DNA from: FEN-1297 sp964498065
GTDB lineage: Bacteria > Bacteroidota > Ignavibacteria > Ignavibacteriales > Ignavibacteriaceae
Length of the DNA: 48,040 nt
Direction: 5' to 3'
Assembly (NCBI GenBank): GCA_964498065.1
Contig: CAZCFZ010000026.1
Coordinates: forward strand, 1 to 48,040
Shown here piece by piece: positions 8,249-16,979 of the stretch (the first letter of the stretch is position 1; every line of letters begins with the position of its first letter). The translations under genes were made by a program, and so were the position numbers. The notes beneath the pieces are model-generated. The model was not told where the DNA came from. It worked only from the letters and a program-made list of their open reading frames with translations, and ran no database searches.

Positions 8249-8668
8249 ATGAAATTACGCAATTTATCTTTTATGCTGTTGTTAATGGTTTTATTCTTTG
8301 GATTTTCCAGCGGTTCATATGCCCAATCAGCAAAAACCCCGGATAAAACTAAAGTTGAAAAGAAAGTTAATAAGACTGCAATGAATATGAAAAAGTCCGG
8401 TAAAAAAGATATGAAGAAAGCTGAAATGAAATCTAAAACTGCTGCCGGTAAAATGGAAAAGAGTTCGATGAAGTCAGGTATGAAAGCAAAAAAGGGAATG
8501 ATGAAGAGTAAAGAGAAAAACATGAAATGGGAAAAGGGTAAAATGAAAAAGATGAAGTCAAGCATGAAAAATTCCAAAACATGGTCAAAATCGAAAATGA
8601 ATAACTCTAAAACAATGATGAAAAAAGCTGCGTCGGATAAAAAAGATATGAAATCAAATAAAAAATGA
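8249..8668 (+). CDS. exported Lys/Met-rich low-complexity protein
   Basis: A 139-residue protein with a normal signal peptide (cleavage near residue 26, after SYAQ). The mature part is almost wholly Lys, Met, Ser, Ala, Asn and Thr, with recurring KMKKSMK-like patterns and no cysteine. The start is well placed after TAGGAG. It is very basic and probably unstructured. Such proteins may bind metal, nucleic acid or acidic polymers, or act as sacrificial methionine pools against oxidants, but nothing here decides between these. A strong terminator follows, so it is a single-gene transcript. The frame is real: signal peptide, ribosome binding site and terminator all agree. Confidence 0.75.
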   Translation: MKLRNLSFMLLLMVLFFGFSSGSYAQSAKTPDKTKVEKKVNKTAMNMKKSGKKDMKKAEMKSKTAAGKMEKSSMKSGMKAKKGMMKSKEKNMKWEKGKMKKMKSSMKNSKTWSKSKMNNSKTMMKKAASDKKDMKSNKK

Positions 8669-8715
8669 TATTAAAAGTTCGATTAAAGTTATTTTAATTT
8701 TCAATATAAACTACT

Positions 8716-8745
8716 GGCTTACAATTTTTTTGTAAGCCTTTTTTT
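8716..8745 (+). terminator. intrinsic terminator
   Basis: A 9-bp stem GGCTTACAA/TTGTAAGCC with a T-only loop, followed by seven T residues, 48 bases after the Lys/Met-rich gene. Confidence 0.92.
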
Positions 8746-8887
8746 AATTTGTTATATGTTGGTAATTCATAATTAAACTCTTGATATAAATTCTTTTATT
8801 ATAAGAATCCCTGAAAAATTGTAGGCGAAATTAATATAAATTCTAAAAAGTGAGTATAATTATTAATTAAAATATGATTGGGAATTT

Positions 8888-9409
8888 ATGAATCGTATAA
8901 ATAGATTATTTGTAATTGCTGTTTTTTTATTAGCAATAGTAGATGGGTTAAAGTTTTTGCATGCCCAGGAAAAATTACATTCGTCAGCTTCTCTAAAAGG
9001 TGTTGCGGAAATGGGATTATTAATAGAAAATATAAATCCCTCGCTGGATAGTGCTGGTATAGACGGAACAACTGTAAAAAATATTGTGCTGGATAAATTA
9101 GATGAAATCGGAATAAAGACAGTTCCTATGAAAGAGCTTGTAAATATTAAAGGTGCTCCGTATTTATATATAAATATCGGTGCAATTAAATCATCTCAAG
9201 GAAATATTTTTTCAATAAGTGTAAACGTGGAGTTTAGGCAGAATGTAATTTTAAGCAGAAATACCAAATTGGAAAGTTTCGGAATACCTACATGGACAAT
9301 ATCAAGTATCGGATTATTTAGTAAAGATAAAATTACCAGGCTTTATGATTTTGTTAAAAAAGCAATAGATAAATTTATTTATGCTTATTCATATGCAAAT
9401 ACACATTAA
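8888..9409 (+). CDS. exported hypothetical protein
   Basis: A 173-residue protein with a signal peptide (hydrophobic core residues 8-19, probable cleavage after LHAQ). The mature domain alternates strands and helices: KGVAEMGLLIENINPSL, then an LDEIGIKTVP segment, then PYLYINIGAIKS and ISVNVEFRQNV. The order resembles a periplasmic family that begins with a GLLIENI-type strand and contains a PYLYVNI-type strand, but I cannot name it. It has no partner gene; tRNA-Ala follows. Function unknown. Confidence 0.6.
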   Translation: MNRINRLFVIAVFLLAIVDGLKFLHAQEKLHSSASLKGVAEMGLLIENINPSLDSAGIDGTTVKNIVLDKLDEIGIKTVPMKELVNIKGAPYLYINIGAIKSSQGNIFSISVNVEFRQNVILSRNTKLESFGIPTWTISSIGLFSKDKITRLYDFVKKAIDKFIYAYSYANTH

Positions 9410-9520
9410 AAAATTATTCTCATTGAAATTATGAATAATATTTTTTTAATGATGAAAAATTAGATAAAAATTATTTAATTTAACTATAAGAATTATTAAT
9501 TATTTGTTAATATTACTTTT

Positions 9521-9593
9521 GGGGCTATAGCTCAGCTGGGAGAGCGTCTCGTTCGCAACGAGAAGGTCGGGAGTTCGATCCTCCTTAGCTCCA
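9521..9593 (+). tRNA. tRNA-Ala(CGC)
   Basis: A complete cloverleaf: acceptor GGGGCTA/TAGCTCC, D arm GCTC...GAGC, anticodon arm TCTCG-TTCGCAA-CGAGA giving anticodon CGC (alanine, GCG codons), variable loop AGGTC, T arm GGGAG-TTCGATC-CTCCT and discriminator A. CCA is not encoded. Confidence 0.96.
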
Positions 9594-9596
9594 CTT

Positions 9597-9629
9597 AAGC
9601 TTGTAGATTGCTGCAAGCTTTTTTCTTTT
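9597..9629 (+). terminator. intrinsic terminator after tRNA-Ala
   Basis: A stem AAGCTTG/CAAGCTT (9597-9603 and 9614-9620) with further pairing in the loop, then TTTTCTTTT. It starts 3 nt after the tRNA. Confidence 0.9.
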
Positions 9630-9650
9630 AATAAAATCTTGAGGTTAATC

Positions 9651-9950
9651 ATGTTTGTTATTGCAGATTTTTGTATAGTTCCGCTTGGTGTCGGTGTATC
9701 GGTTTCCAAATATGTGGCGGAGTGCCAAAAGATATTTAAGGAATATAAACTCAATTATAAAATGCATGCGTACGGAACAAATATTGAAGGTGAATGGAAA
9801 GATGTATTCGCTGCTATCGAAAAATGTCATCAGGTTGTTCACCAAATGGGAGCACCGAGAATTTCATCAACATTGAGGATAGGAACCAGAACCGATCGAG
9901 ATCAATCTATGAAAGATAAAATTGTCAGCGTTGAAAAAAAGCTTGTTTGA
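9651..9950 (+). CDS. MTH1187-family thiamine-binding protein
   Basis: A 99-residue ferredoxin-like-fold protein of the MTH1187/YkoF-related DUF77 family. The opening strand IADFCIVPLGVGVSVSKYVAE, the Y-MHAYGTNIEGEW segment and the closing GAPRISSTLRIGTRTDR are typical. Members bind thiamine or hydroxymethylpyrimidine-type ligands and may act in vitamin B1 homeostasis. I place the start at the ATG at 9651, ten bases after GAGG, rather than the in-frame ATG at 9639, which lies on that ribosome binding site. It directly follows the tRNA-Ala terminator and stands alone. Confidence 0.85.
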   Translation: MFVIADFCIVPLGVGVSVSKYVAECQKIFKEYKLNYKMHAYGTNIEGEWKDVFAAIEKCHQVVHQMGAPRISSTLRIGTRTDRDQSMKDKIVSVEKKLV

Positions 9951-10129
9951 TAAATAAGAGCACTTTCATTTTACGATTATAAAAATTCAGATTTAATTCT
10001 TAGTTAATTTCCTAAATTGTGGTAAATGAATATTTTGTATTTTTAATTGTAATTATTAATGTCATCGCCAGCTTAAAATTTATTTTTTAAACTCATAAGC
10101 CGAATATTTGTGTAAATTATGGAGTTGGA

Positions 10130-11074
10130 ATGTTCGAAAAAATATTAGATGCTGAAAAACGCTTATCCGGTGTTGTAAACCGCACTCCGGTTATAACTTC
10201 AAACACACTAAATAAAATTGCGGGGGCTGAAATTTTTCTTAAATGTGAAAACTTTCAGAAAGTCGGAGCATTCAAATTCAGAGGTGCATTTAATGCAATT
10301 TCTCAACTTACTGATGCGGAAAAATCAAAGGGAGTAATTACTTATTCATCAGGTAATCATGCACAGGCGGTTGCGCTGGTCGGTAAAATATTAGGAATTA
10401 AAACTACAGTAGTAATGCCCAACAATGCACCCGTTATTAAAAAGAATGCAACTCAGAGTTATGGTGCAAACATTATTGAATATGATCCCGAAAAAGAAAC
10501 CCGTGAAGAAATTGCTAAGCATATAAGTGAAATTAATGGTTACACTTTAATTCCTCCTTTTGATCATATGAATATTGTTGCAGGTCAGGGTACTGCAGCA
10601 TTAGAACTTTTTAAAGAAGTTAAAAATCTTAATTTGCTATTAGTCCCTTGCGGCGGGGGAGGTTTGTTAAGCGGCTCGGCAATTGCGGTAAAAGGTTTAT
10701 GTCCGGGTTGTAAAGTAATCGGTATTGAGCCGGAAGTGGCCGATGACGCAGCAAAATCCTTTCATACAAAAGTGTTGCATACTGTAAAAAATCCGCCTAC
10801 TATAGCTGATGGCACTAGAACAGCTTCATTAGGTAAAATAACTTTCCCGCTGGTTTTAAAATATGTCGATGACATGCTTACAGTTTCGGAGAAAGATATA
10901 ATTGAAGCCGTCAAGTTTCTGTTTTACAGAATGAAAATTGTTGTAGAACCTTCTGGAGCATTGGGTATCGCTGCTTTGTTAAGTAATGTTGTTAAACCTA
11001 ACGGTAAAACCGGAATTATTATAAGCGGCGGTAATATCGATAAAGAAACTATGACGTTGATATTAAATTCTTAA
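10130..11074 (+). CDS. threonine dehydratase-like PLP enzyme without ACT domain
   Basis: A 314-residue fold-type II pyridoxal-phosphate enzyme. The Schiff-base lysine is Lys49 in FKFRG, the substrate loop is SSGNHAQ (73-79), the phosphate cup is the glycine run in PCGGGGLLSG, and the cofactor-nitrogen serine lies in IISGGNID near the C-terminus. The length fits catabolic threonine ammonia-lyase (TdcB-type), serine racemase or threo-3-hydroxyaspartate dehydratase; all share these motifs. No regulatory ACT domain is present, so it is not the feedback-controlled IlvA form. Ten bases separate it from the following membrane-protein gene, suggesting co-transcription. Confidence 0.85.
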   Translation: MFEKILDAEKRLSGVVNRTPVITSNTLNKIAGAEIFLKCENFQKVGAFKFRGAFNAISQLTDAEKSKGVITYSSGNHAQAVALVGKILGIKTTVVMPNNAPVIKKNATQSYGANIIEYDPEKETREEIAKHISEINGYTLIPPFDHMNIVAGQGTAALELFKEVKNLNLLLVPCGGGGLLSGSAIAVKGLCPGCKVIGIEPEVADDAAKSFHTKVLHTVKNPPTIADGTRTASLGKITFPLVLKYVDDMLTVSEKDIIEAVKFLFYRMKIVVEPSGALGIAALLSNVVKPNGKTGIIISGGNIDKETMTLILNS

Positions 11075-11084
11075 ATAATAAGTA

Positions 11085-11948
11085 ATGGTTGGACAATTAA
11101 ATAAAAATAAGTTCCCGGTATACGGCTGGATCGGATTATTCTTAATTACATTATTTTGGATATTGAACTGGGCACTTACCGGTTTAAGAACAGATTGGGG
11201 CTTTTTCCCTTTATGGTTTGGGTACATTCTTACAATTGACGCAATTGTCTATATGCGAAAGAGTACATCATTAATAAAAAGAAATTTTATAAGTTTTATA
11301 ATTTTATTTTTAATTTCCGCTCCGGCGTGGTGGCTGTTTGAATTCTTTAACACATATACAAAAAACTGGCATTACGACGGAAGACAATATTTCACTAATC
11401 TGCAGTATTTTCTTCTGGCTTCTTTAAGCTTTTCAACTGTTATGCCTGCTGTTTTCGAAACCGCAGAATTTGCCGGTACATTTAAATGGATAAAAAAACT
11501 AAAAGAAGGATCGATAATAGGACAAAGTAAATCATCTATATTCAAGTTATTTACTGCCGGAATAATTATGCTCATTTTGACAATTACCTTGCCGGAATAT
11601 TTTTATTATTTAATCTGGATAGCATTATATTTAATTATTGATCCGATTAATTCTTTATTAAAAAATAAAACTTTGTTTCAATATAGCGGGAGCGGTAATT
11701 GGCGGCCATTAATTGCCCTGGCAACAGGTGCTTTAATCTGCGGTTTCTTTTGGGAAATGTGGAATTATTATTCATATCCCAAATGGATTTATCATTTACC
11801 GTTTGTTAATTTTCTTCATGTGTTTGAAATGCCGGTATTGGGATACATTGGATATATACCATTTTCGTTTGAACTTTATTCTTTATTTAATCTGGTTACC
11901 GGTATGATATCTAAAAAAAGATTTAGCGATTATCTGCAAATAATTTGA
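11085..11948 (+). CDS. polytopic membrane protein of unknown function
   Basis: A 287-residue membrane protein with about seven or eight hydrophobic segments, rich in Trp, Phe and Tyr. Notable conserved-looking patches are APAWWLFEFFN, an ALICGFFWEMWNYY stretch with two acidic residues beside aromatics, and a C-terminal EMPVLGYIGYIPFSFELY. The repeated W-x-x-(F/W)E motif suggests an internal duplication and buried acidic sites. I do not recognise a named enzyme family. It follows the threonine dehydratase-like gene at 10 nt and is probably in the same transcript. Confidence 0.7.
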   Translation: MVGQLNKNKFPVYGWIGLFLITLFWILNWALTGLRTDWGFFPLWFGYILTIDAIVYMRKSTSLIKRNFISFIILFLISAPAWWLFEFFNTYTKNWHYDGRQYFTNLQYFLLASLSFSTVMPAVFETAEFAGTFKWIKKLKEGSIIGQSKSSIFKLFTAGIIMLILTITLPEYFYYLIWIALYLIIDPINSLLKNKTLFQYSGSGNWRPLIALATGALICGFFWEMWNYYSYPKWIYHLPFVNFLHVFEMPVLGYIGYIPFSFELYSLFNLVTGMISKKRFSDYLQII

Positions 11949-12056
11949 TTTGATATTTTATCAATTAAGAATTTTATAATCTGATATTATTTAAGAAGTT
12001 TGAACCGGCATTTCTTTTAATTAAACAATTATTATTAATGTAGATCTGGTTATCTT

Positions 12057-12896
12057 ATGAAAGTATTTTATAACGGCAAATTTGAGGAATTGGAAAATGT
12101 AAAAATTTCACCTTTTGACCGCGGATTTTTATACGCTGACGGAGTTTATGAAGTTATTAGAACTTACAATGGTAAATTCTTTAGGTTGGATGATCATCTG
12201 GAAAGGCTAATTTACAGTTTAAATGAAATTAGAATCAATTATAATGATGTAAATCTTATTGAAAATATTTTGTATCAACTGGTTGACCGGAACAATTATA
12301 CTTCCGAAGTTTCTGCTTATATACAAATAACGCGTGGATCATCCTTTCCCAGAAGACATTCTTTCCCGGAACAAAATATCAAACCCACGGTTTTTATTTC
12401 GGTCAATACTTTGGTTGAAAACAGAGTTGAAAATGAATCAGGTGTTAAAGTGATACTAGAAAAGGATATTAGGTGGCAGCGCTGTGATATAAAATCTGTT
12501 GCTCTTTTACCGAACGTTCTTGCAAATCAGCATGCAAAAGAAGAATTATCTGCCGAGGCTGTTTGGGTAAAAGACGGTTATTTGCTGGAAGGCTCCCATA
12601 CGAATTTTTTCGGAATTAAAGATAAAAAAATGTGGACCGCACCTTTATCAAATTCGATTCTTTCCGGAGTTACACGGAAAGTTATTTTAGAACTATGTAA
12701 CTTAATTAAGATTCCTTATTCGGAACAATCAATCAAAGAAAAGGATATTAAAAGCTTTGATGAATTTTTTATTTCCGGAACTACAACCGAAATAAAACCG
12801 GTAATACAAATTGATAAATTTAAAATCTCAAACGGCAAACCGGGGAAAATTACAAAAAACTTACAGGCAGCATTTTATGATCTGATTAAAAAGTAA
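12057..12896 (+). CDS. dat: D-amino-acid aminotransferase
   Basis: A 279-residue fold-type IV PLP aminotransferase. The catalytic lysine is Lys146 in the DIRWQRCDIKSVALLPNVLA block, which with the ITRG-(x)-R-H-FP segment (residues 91-104) is characteristic of D-alanine transaminase rather than branched-chain aminotransferase. Glu178 (EGSHTN) is the residue that contacts the cofactor pyridine nitrogen, and SGVTR and SGTTTE form the phosphate cup. The enzyme interconverts D-alanine and 2-oxo acids with D-glutamate, feeding peptidoglycan precursors. It is separated by 108 bases from the membrane-protein gene upstream and 110 from polB downstream. Confidence 0.87.
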   Translation: MKVFYNGKFEELENVKISPFDRGFLYADGVYEVIRTYNGKFFRLDDHLERLIYSLNEIRINYNDVNLIENILYQLVDRNNYTSEVSAYIQITRGSSFPRRHSFPEQNIKPTVFISVNTLVENRVENESGVKVILEKDIRWQRCDIKSVALLPNVLANQHAKEELSAEAVWVKDGYLLEGSHTNFFGIKDKKMWTAPLSNSILSGVTRKVILELCNLIKIPYSEQSIKEKDIKSFDEFFISGTTTEIKPVIQIDKFKISNGKPGKITKNLQAAFYDLIKK

Positions 12897-13006
12897 AATC
12901 ATATAAAAGTCAATTTGGATAAAAATTTATCTCTTCTTATAAATAAACAAATTTTATATTATCTATTATTATAATCTTGAATTAATTAATTTATTGGGAA
13001 TAGAAC

Positions 13007-15334
13007 TTGCATTCGACTAATGTATTTTTATTAACCGGTGAATGGTACGATTTACACGGTAAAAATCTTCTGGTATTCTACGGAACTTCGGAAGAATTAG
13101 GCACAGTGGAAATTATTTTTTCGAGGGTAAAACCGGTATTTTTTGTTGAGCATGATTCTAAAGTCGAAGATATTGAAAGTCCGTTTACGCGTAAAGAAGT
13201 TAAACTTAAAACTTTTGCAGGTAAAAAGGTTGATGCTTTATATTTTAATACACAAAAGGATTTAAGGATATCGTTTCAAACCCTGGAATCTCAAAATATA
13301 AAAACATATGAAACCGATGTAGATCCTATAAGAAGATTTTTAATGGAGCGGTTCATAAATGTACAAATGAGAATAGAAGGCGAGTATACCCGGAAAAATA
13401 ATTTTGTTTCATTTATAAATCCCAGAATTAAACCATGCATAATTGCACCGCATTTTAAAGTTATTTCAATAGATATTGAAACCGGTATGAAAAATAGCGT
13501 ACTTTATTCTATTGCCGTTCATGTAACAGATAATAATTATGAAGAAAAAAAAGTATTTATGTTATCACCGGAAGCTTATCATAAGAAAATTCCTGATTAT
13601 ATTTCTACATATTCTTCGGAACAAGAGTTGATAACAGATTTTATCTATTGGTTTAAGGATATTGACCCTGATATTATAATCGGCTGGCATGTGATAGGAT
13701 TCGATTTAATGTTTCTGGAACGAAAATGCAACGAACTGCATATCCCTTTTCAGATTGCAAGAGGCAATGGAAAAGTATCCTTAAGAAATAGAAAAGCAGG
13801 AGGTTATTTTGCTTCTATTTCCGGGAGGATAGTAATTGACGGTCCTCCGTCTCTACGGTCCGGCTTTTTTACTTTTGAAGATTACAAGCTAGAGACAGTA
13901 GCGCAAGAAATTTTGGGAACCGGGAAAACAATTACACCGGAACAGGATAAAATAAAGGAGATTGAAAGATTATTCAAAGAAGATAAAGCCACGCTTGCAG
14001 AATATAATTTGCAGGATGCCGTTTTAGTAAGTGAGATTTTTAAAAAAACCGGCTTGATAGAACTATCAATTAAAAGAGCACAGTTATCCGGTTTATTGAT
14101 GGATCAACTGGGAATGATGACTGCTGCATTTGATCATTTTTATCTTCCAAAACTGCATCGGTACGGATATGTTGCCCCAAACATAAAAGATATTGTAGGG
14201 ATTGACCATGCTGCCGGAGGATATGTAATTGATCCCAAACCGGGAATTTATGACGATGTTTCCGTTCTTGATTTTAAGAGTTTATATCCGTCCATAATAC
14301 AAACATTTAAAATTGATCCGCTTTCCAGGCTGCTTTCGGATATCGATACTATTAATACTCCTAAAGGATATAAATTTTCTTCTAGTAAACATTTTTTACC
14401 GGAATTTATTGAGTATTTGATGACTCAGCGTTCAGAGGCAAAAAAGAAGAACGATAAACAATTATCCCAGGCTATTAAGATTCTAATGAACAGTTTTTAC
14501 GGTGTTATGGGAGCTTATAATTGCCGTTTTTACCATCCCGATTTACCGTCCGCTATTACGGGCATCGGCCAGTATTTATTATTAGGCAGCCGCGATCATT
14601 TGGAGAGTAAAGGATATGAAGTTGTTTACGGCGATACGGATTCTCTTTTTGTAAAACTTAAGATAGATGAAAAAAAAGTTAAGGAATTAATCGGCAATGA
14701 TTTGGCATCTGAATTAAATGAATTTTGGAGGAATAAGATTTTAAATGATTATTCTTTGAATTCATATTTAGAAATTGAATATGAAAAATATTATAAAAAA
14801 TTTATTATTACTCCTGCCAGAGGAAGCGAGACAGGTGCTAAGAAAAGATATGCCGGATTATTATTGAAAGACGGAAAAGAAAAGCTGGAATTTGTAGGGA
14901 TGGAGTTTGTAAGATCCGATTGGACGAGATTAGCTAAAGAATTCCAGGTTGAATTATACCAAAGAATTTTTCGTAACAGTGAAATTTCCGAATGGATAAG
15001 AAAGATAATTAACCGTGTTAAAAACGGAGAGTTTGATGATAAGTTAATTTATCATAAAAGATTGAGAAAAAATATTGATGAGTATACAAAAAATGTTCCT
15101 CCTCAGGTAAAGGCAGCTAGAATGTTGGATACAACTGCCGGATCTGTTTATTACGTTATTACAAAGAGAGGGCCGATTCCTATTGAACTTGAGCATAATG
15201 ATATAGATTATCAGCATTATATAGACAAACAGCTTAAGCCAATTGCTGATTCCGTGCTTGTACTTTTAGGTGAATCTTTTGATGCTATTAATAAATCCGG
15301 ACAATTAAATTTTTTTGATAATGCAGATTATTAG
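13007..15334 (+). CDS. polB: DNA polymerase II (family B)
   Basis: A 775-residue family B DNA polymerase that aligns by eye with Escherichia coli Pol II along its length. The 3'-5' exonuclease motifs are DIET (Asp156, Glu158), IIGWHVIGFDL and YNLQDA. The polymerase motifs are DFKSLYPSI (Asp422), KILMNSFYGVMGA and YGDTDS (Asp543, Asp545). The C-terminal QLNFF is a probable sliding-clamp-binding peptide. In E. coli this enzyme replicates past damage and restarts stalled forks. The start is a TTG, supported by GGGAA eight bases upstream and by the family N-terminus (FLLTGEWYD). It is monocistronic; no SOS-box-like operator was recognised. Confidence 0.95.
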   Translation: MHSTNVFLLTGEWYDLHGKNLLVFYGTSEELGTVEIIFSRVKPVFFVEHDSKVEDIESPFTRKEVKLKTFAGKKVDALYFNTQKDLRISFQTLESQNIKTYETDVDPIRRFLMERFINVQMRIEGEYTRKNNFVSFINPRIKPCIIAPHFKVISIDIETGMKNSVLYSIAVHVTDNNYEEKKVFMLSPEAYHKKIPDYISTYSSEQELITDFIYWFKDIDPDIIIGWHVIGFDLMFLERKCNELHIPFQIARGNGKVSLRNRKAGGYFASISGRIVIDGPPSLRSGFFTFEDYKLETVAQEILGTGKTITPEQDKIKEIERLFKEDKATLAEYNLQDAVLVSEIFKKTGLIELSIKRAQLSGLLMDQLGMMTAAFDHFYLPKLHRYGYVAPNIKDIVGIDHAAGGYVIDPKPGIYDDVSVLDFKSLYPSIIQTFKIDPLSRLLSDIDTINTPKGYKFSSSKHFLPEFIEYLMTQRSEAKKKNDKQLSQAIKILMNSFYGVMGAYNCRFYHPDLPSAITGIGQYLLLGSRDHLESKGYEVVYGDTDSLFVKLKIDEKKVKELIGNDLASELNEFWRNKILNDYSLNSYLEIEYEKYYKKFIITPARGSETGAKKRYAGLLLKDGKEKLEFVGMEFVRSDWTRLAKEFQVELYQRIFRNSEISEWIRKIINRVKNGEFDDKLIYHKRLRKNIDEYTKNVPPQVKAARMLDTTAGSVYYVITKRGPIPIELEHNDIDYQHYIDKQLKPIADSVLVLLGESFDAINKSGQLNFFDNADY

Positions 15335-15711
15335 AAATTCTTAATGATTATTTAAAATGAGGTGCCATTTTTTTATTATAATTAAAATGGAAATTGAAAT
15401 ATGCTTCAACTACGCAAACCACCTAAAAAAGGAGTAATTATTTTATTTCTGTTCCAAATTTTTTATTATTTTAAAAATTATTATTTTATATTTTGGCTAA
15501 TTCTTTAAGGTAATTTTTTAAAAATTAGCTCGCATAAAATTCAATTCTAAAATAATTGTCTGTGTTAAATATTTATAATTAAAAATATTCTTTAAATTAA
15601 GCGCAATTTAATTTCGGATTCAATTAACTCTTAAATTAAATAACTGTTCAAAGAGGATAAACTTAAAATTCTTAGAAGCATAAATGAGAAAAGCTATAAA
15701 TTGGGGCATTT
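15335..15711. other. intergenic region, nothing recognised
   Basis: About 375 AT-rich bases between polB and the first cyclase gene. No hairpin with a T tract, RNA or repeat could be supported. Confidence 0.5.
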
Positions 15712-16761
15712 ATGATAAATAATTCCAGCATTTTAATTGCTGAGGATGAAAATATAATAGCAAAAGACATTGCTAAAACCCTTGAAAAATTAGGCTATTC
15801 TGTTGCTGGATTTGCAAGGACGGGTCCTGAAATTATTGAAAAAGCAGCATGGCTGAAACCTGATCTTGTATTAATGGATATAGTTCTTGACAGTGAAATG
15901 TCCGGTATAGAAGCTGCAGAAAAAATTATGACCTGGTTTGAGATTCCGGTTATTTATCTTACGGCACTTGCAGACGACGAAACTCTTCAAAGAGCAAAAA
16001 TTACGGAACCTTTTGGATATGTTCTTAAACCTTTTGATGAAAGAATTCTTCACTCTTCCATTGAAATGGGTTTATATAAACATAAAATCAATACCCAATT
16101 AAAACTAAGAACACAAGAATTAGAGCAGGAAAAAAACAAATCACTTCAATTGCTCCATAATATTTTTCCTTCTGAAATAGTTAAGGAGTTAAAGGAAACA
16201 GGGTCCGTAAAACCGCGCATTTTTGAAAATGTAACTTTATTATTTACGGATTTCCAGGATTTTACATCTTTTGCATCGGATATGCATCCGGTTCAGCTTG
16301 TAAGCGAATTAAACGATATTTTTAAAAATTTTGATTCCATTATTGAAAAACACGGTTTGGAAAAGTTAAAAACAATGGGTGATTCATACATAGTTGCCGG
16401 AGGCCTTCCGAAAGAAACCGAAGATCATGCAATTAAAACGGTTACCGCTGCATTGGAAATGCAGGAGTATATAAAAAATAGGAAACCGGTATTAGGCAGA
16501 AAATGGGAAATGAGAGCAGGGATTCATTCAGGGCATGTTGTGGCCGGGGTAGTAGGTAAAAACAAATTTACGTACGAAGTTTGGGGTAATACATTTAATA
16601 TTGCTTCTAAAATGGAACGGAGAGGAATACCGGGTAAAGTCAATATTACTTCGGATACTTACAAATTGGTAAAAGATTGTTTTGATTGTGAATTTTTCAA
16701 TGAAGTTGAAATAGTCGGTAACGGAAAAATCGGCATGTACTTAATTAGTTCTAAATTATAA
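15712..16761 (+). CDS. response regulator-class III nucleotidyl cyclase fusion, altered active site
   Basis: A 349-residue signalling protein. Residues 5-122 form a receiver domain (acidic Glu11-Asp12, phosphoacceptor Asp56, Lys106), residues 125-160 a coiled-coil linker, and residues 170-349 a class III cyclase catalytic domain. Both metal aspartates are present (Asp180 in FTDFQDF, Asp224 in GDSY), and Lys220 favours ATP over GTP. However, the adenine-recognising Asp is Glu289 (YEVWG) and the transition-state Arg of the NxASR motif is Lys300 (NIASKMER). Activity may therefore be weak or lost. It is followed 218 bases later by a paralogue with intact residues. It was probably produced by tandem duplication. 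Confidence 0.88.
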   Translation: MINNSSILIAEDENIIAKDIAKTLEKLGYSVAGFARTGPEIIEKAAWLKPDLVLMDIVLDSEMSGIEAAEKIMTWFEIPVIYLTALADDETLQRAKITEPFGYVLKPFDERILHSSIEMGLYKHKINTQLKLRTQELEQEKNKSLQLLHNIFPSEIVKELKETGSVKPRIFENVTLLFTDFQDFTSFASDMHPVQLVSELNDIFKNFDSIIEKHGLEKLKTMGDSYIVAGGLPKETEDHAIKTVTAALEMQEYIKNRKPVLGRKWEMRAGIHSGHVVAGVVGKNKFTYEVWGNTFNIASKMERRGIPGKVNITSDTYKLVKDCFDCEFFNEVEIVGNGKIGMYLISSKL

Positions 16762-16979
16762 ACGGGGAGAAATATTAAAATATAGTTTATCTTTTATAAT
16801 ACAGTAAAAAGTACTATCCCTTTTATTAAATAGATTCGCAATCTTAAAACTTTCCAATATAATAACATAATAATAGAATAAATTTCTTATAAAAAGTTGT
16901 TATTCTTTGTTTATATTTATAAATAAATTTTTTATTCAATTATTTAACCGGGTGATTAGGGTAAAGTAAAACAGGCGGA

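Noticed and set aside
8236..8577. Minus-strand frame rich in Phe, Ile and Leu
   Set aside because: It is the complement of the Lys/Met-rich gene, where AAA/AAG and ATG codons read as TTT/CTT and CAT; the plus strand has the signal peptide, ribosome binding site and terminator.
9500..9754. Minus-strand open frame of 84 codons with an EDRTPDLLVANETLSQLSYSP stretch
   Set aside because: It is the complement of tRNA-Ala; this exact-looking peptide is a well-known spurious translation of antisense tRNA.
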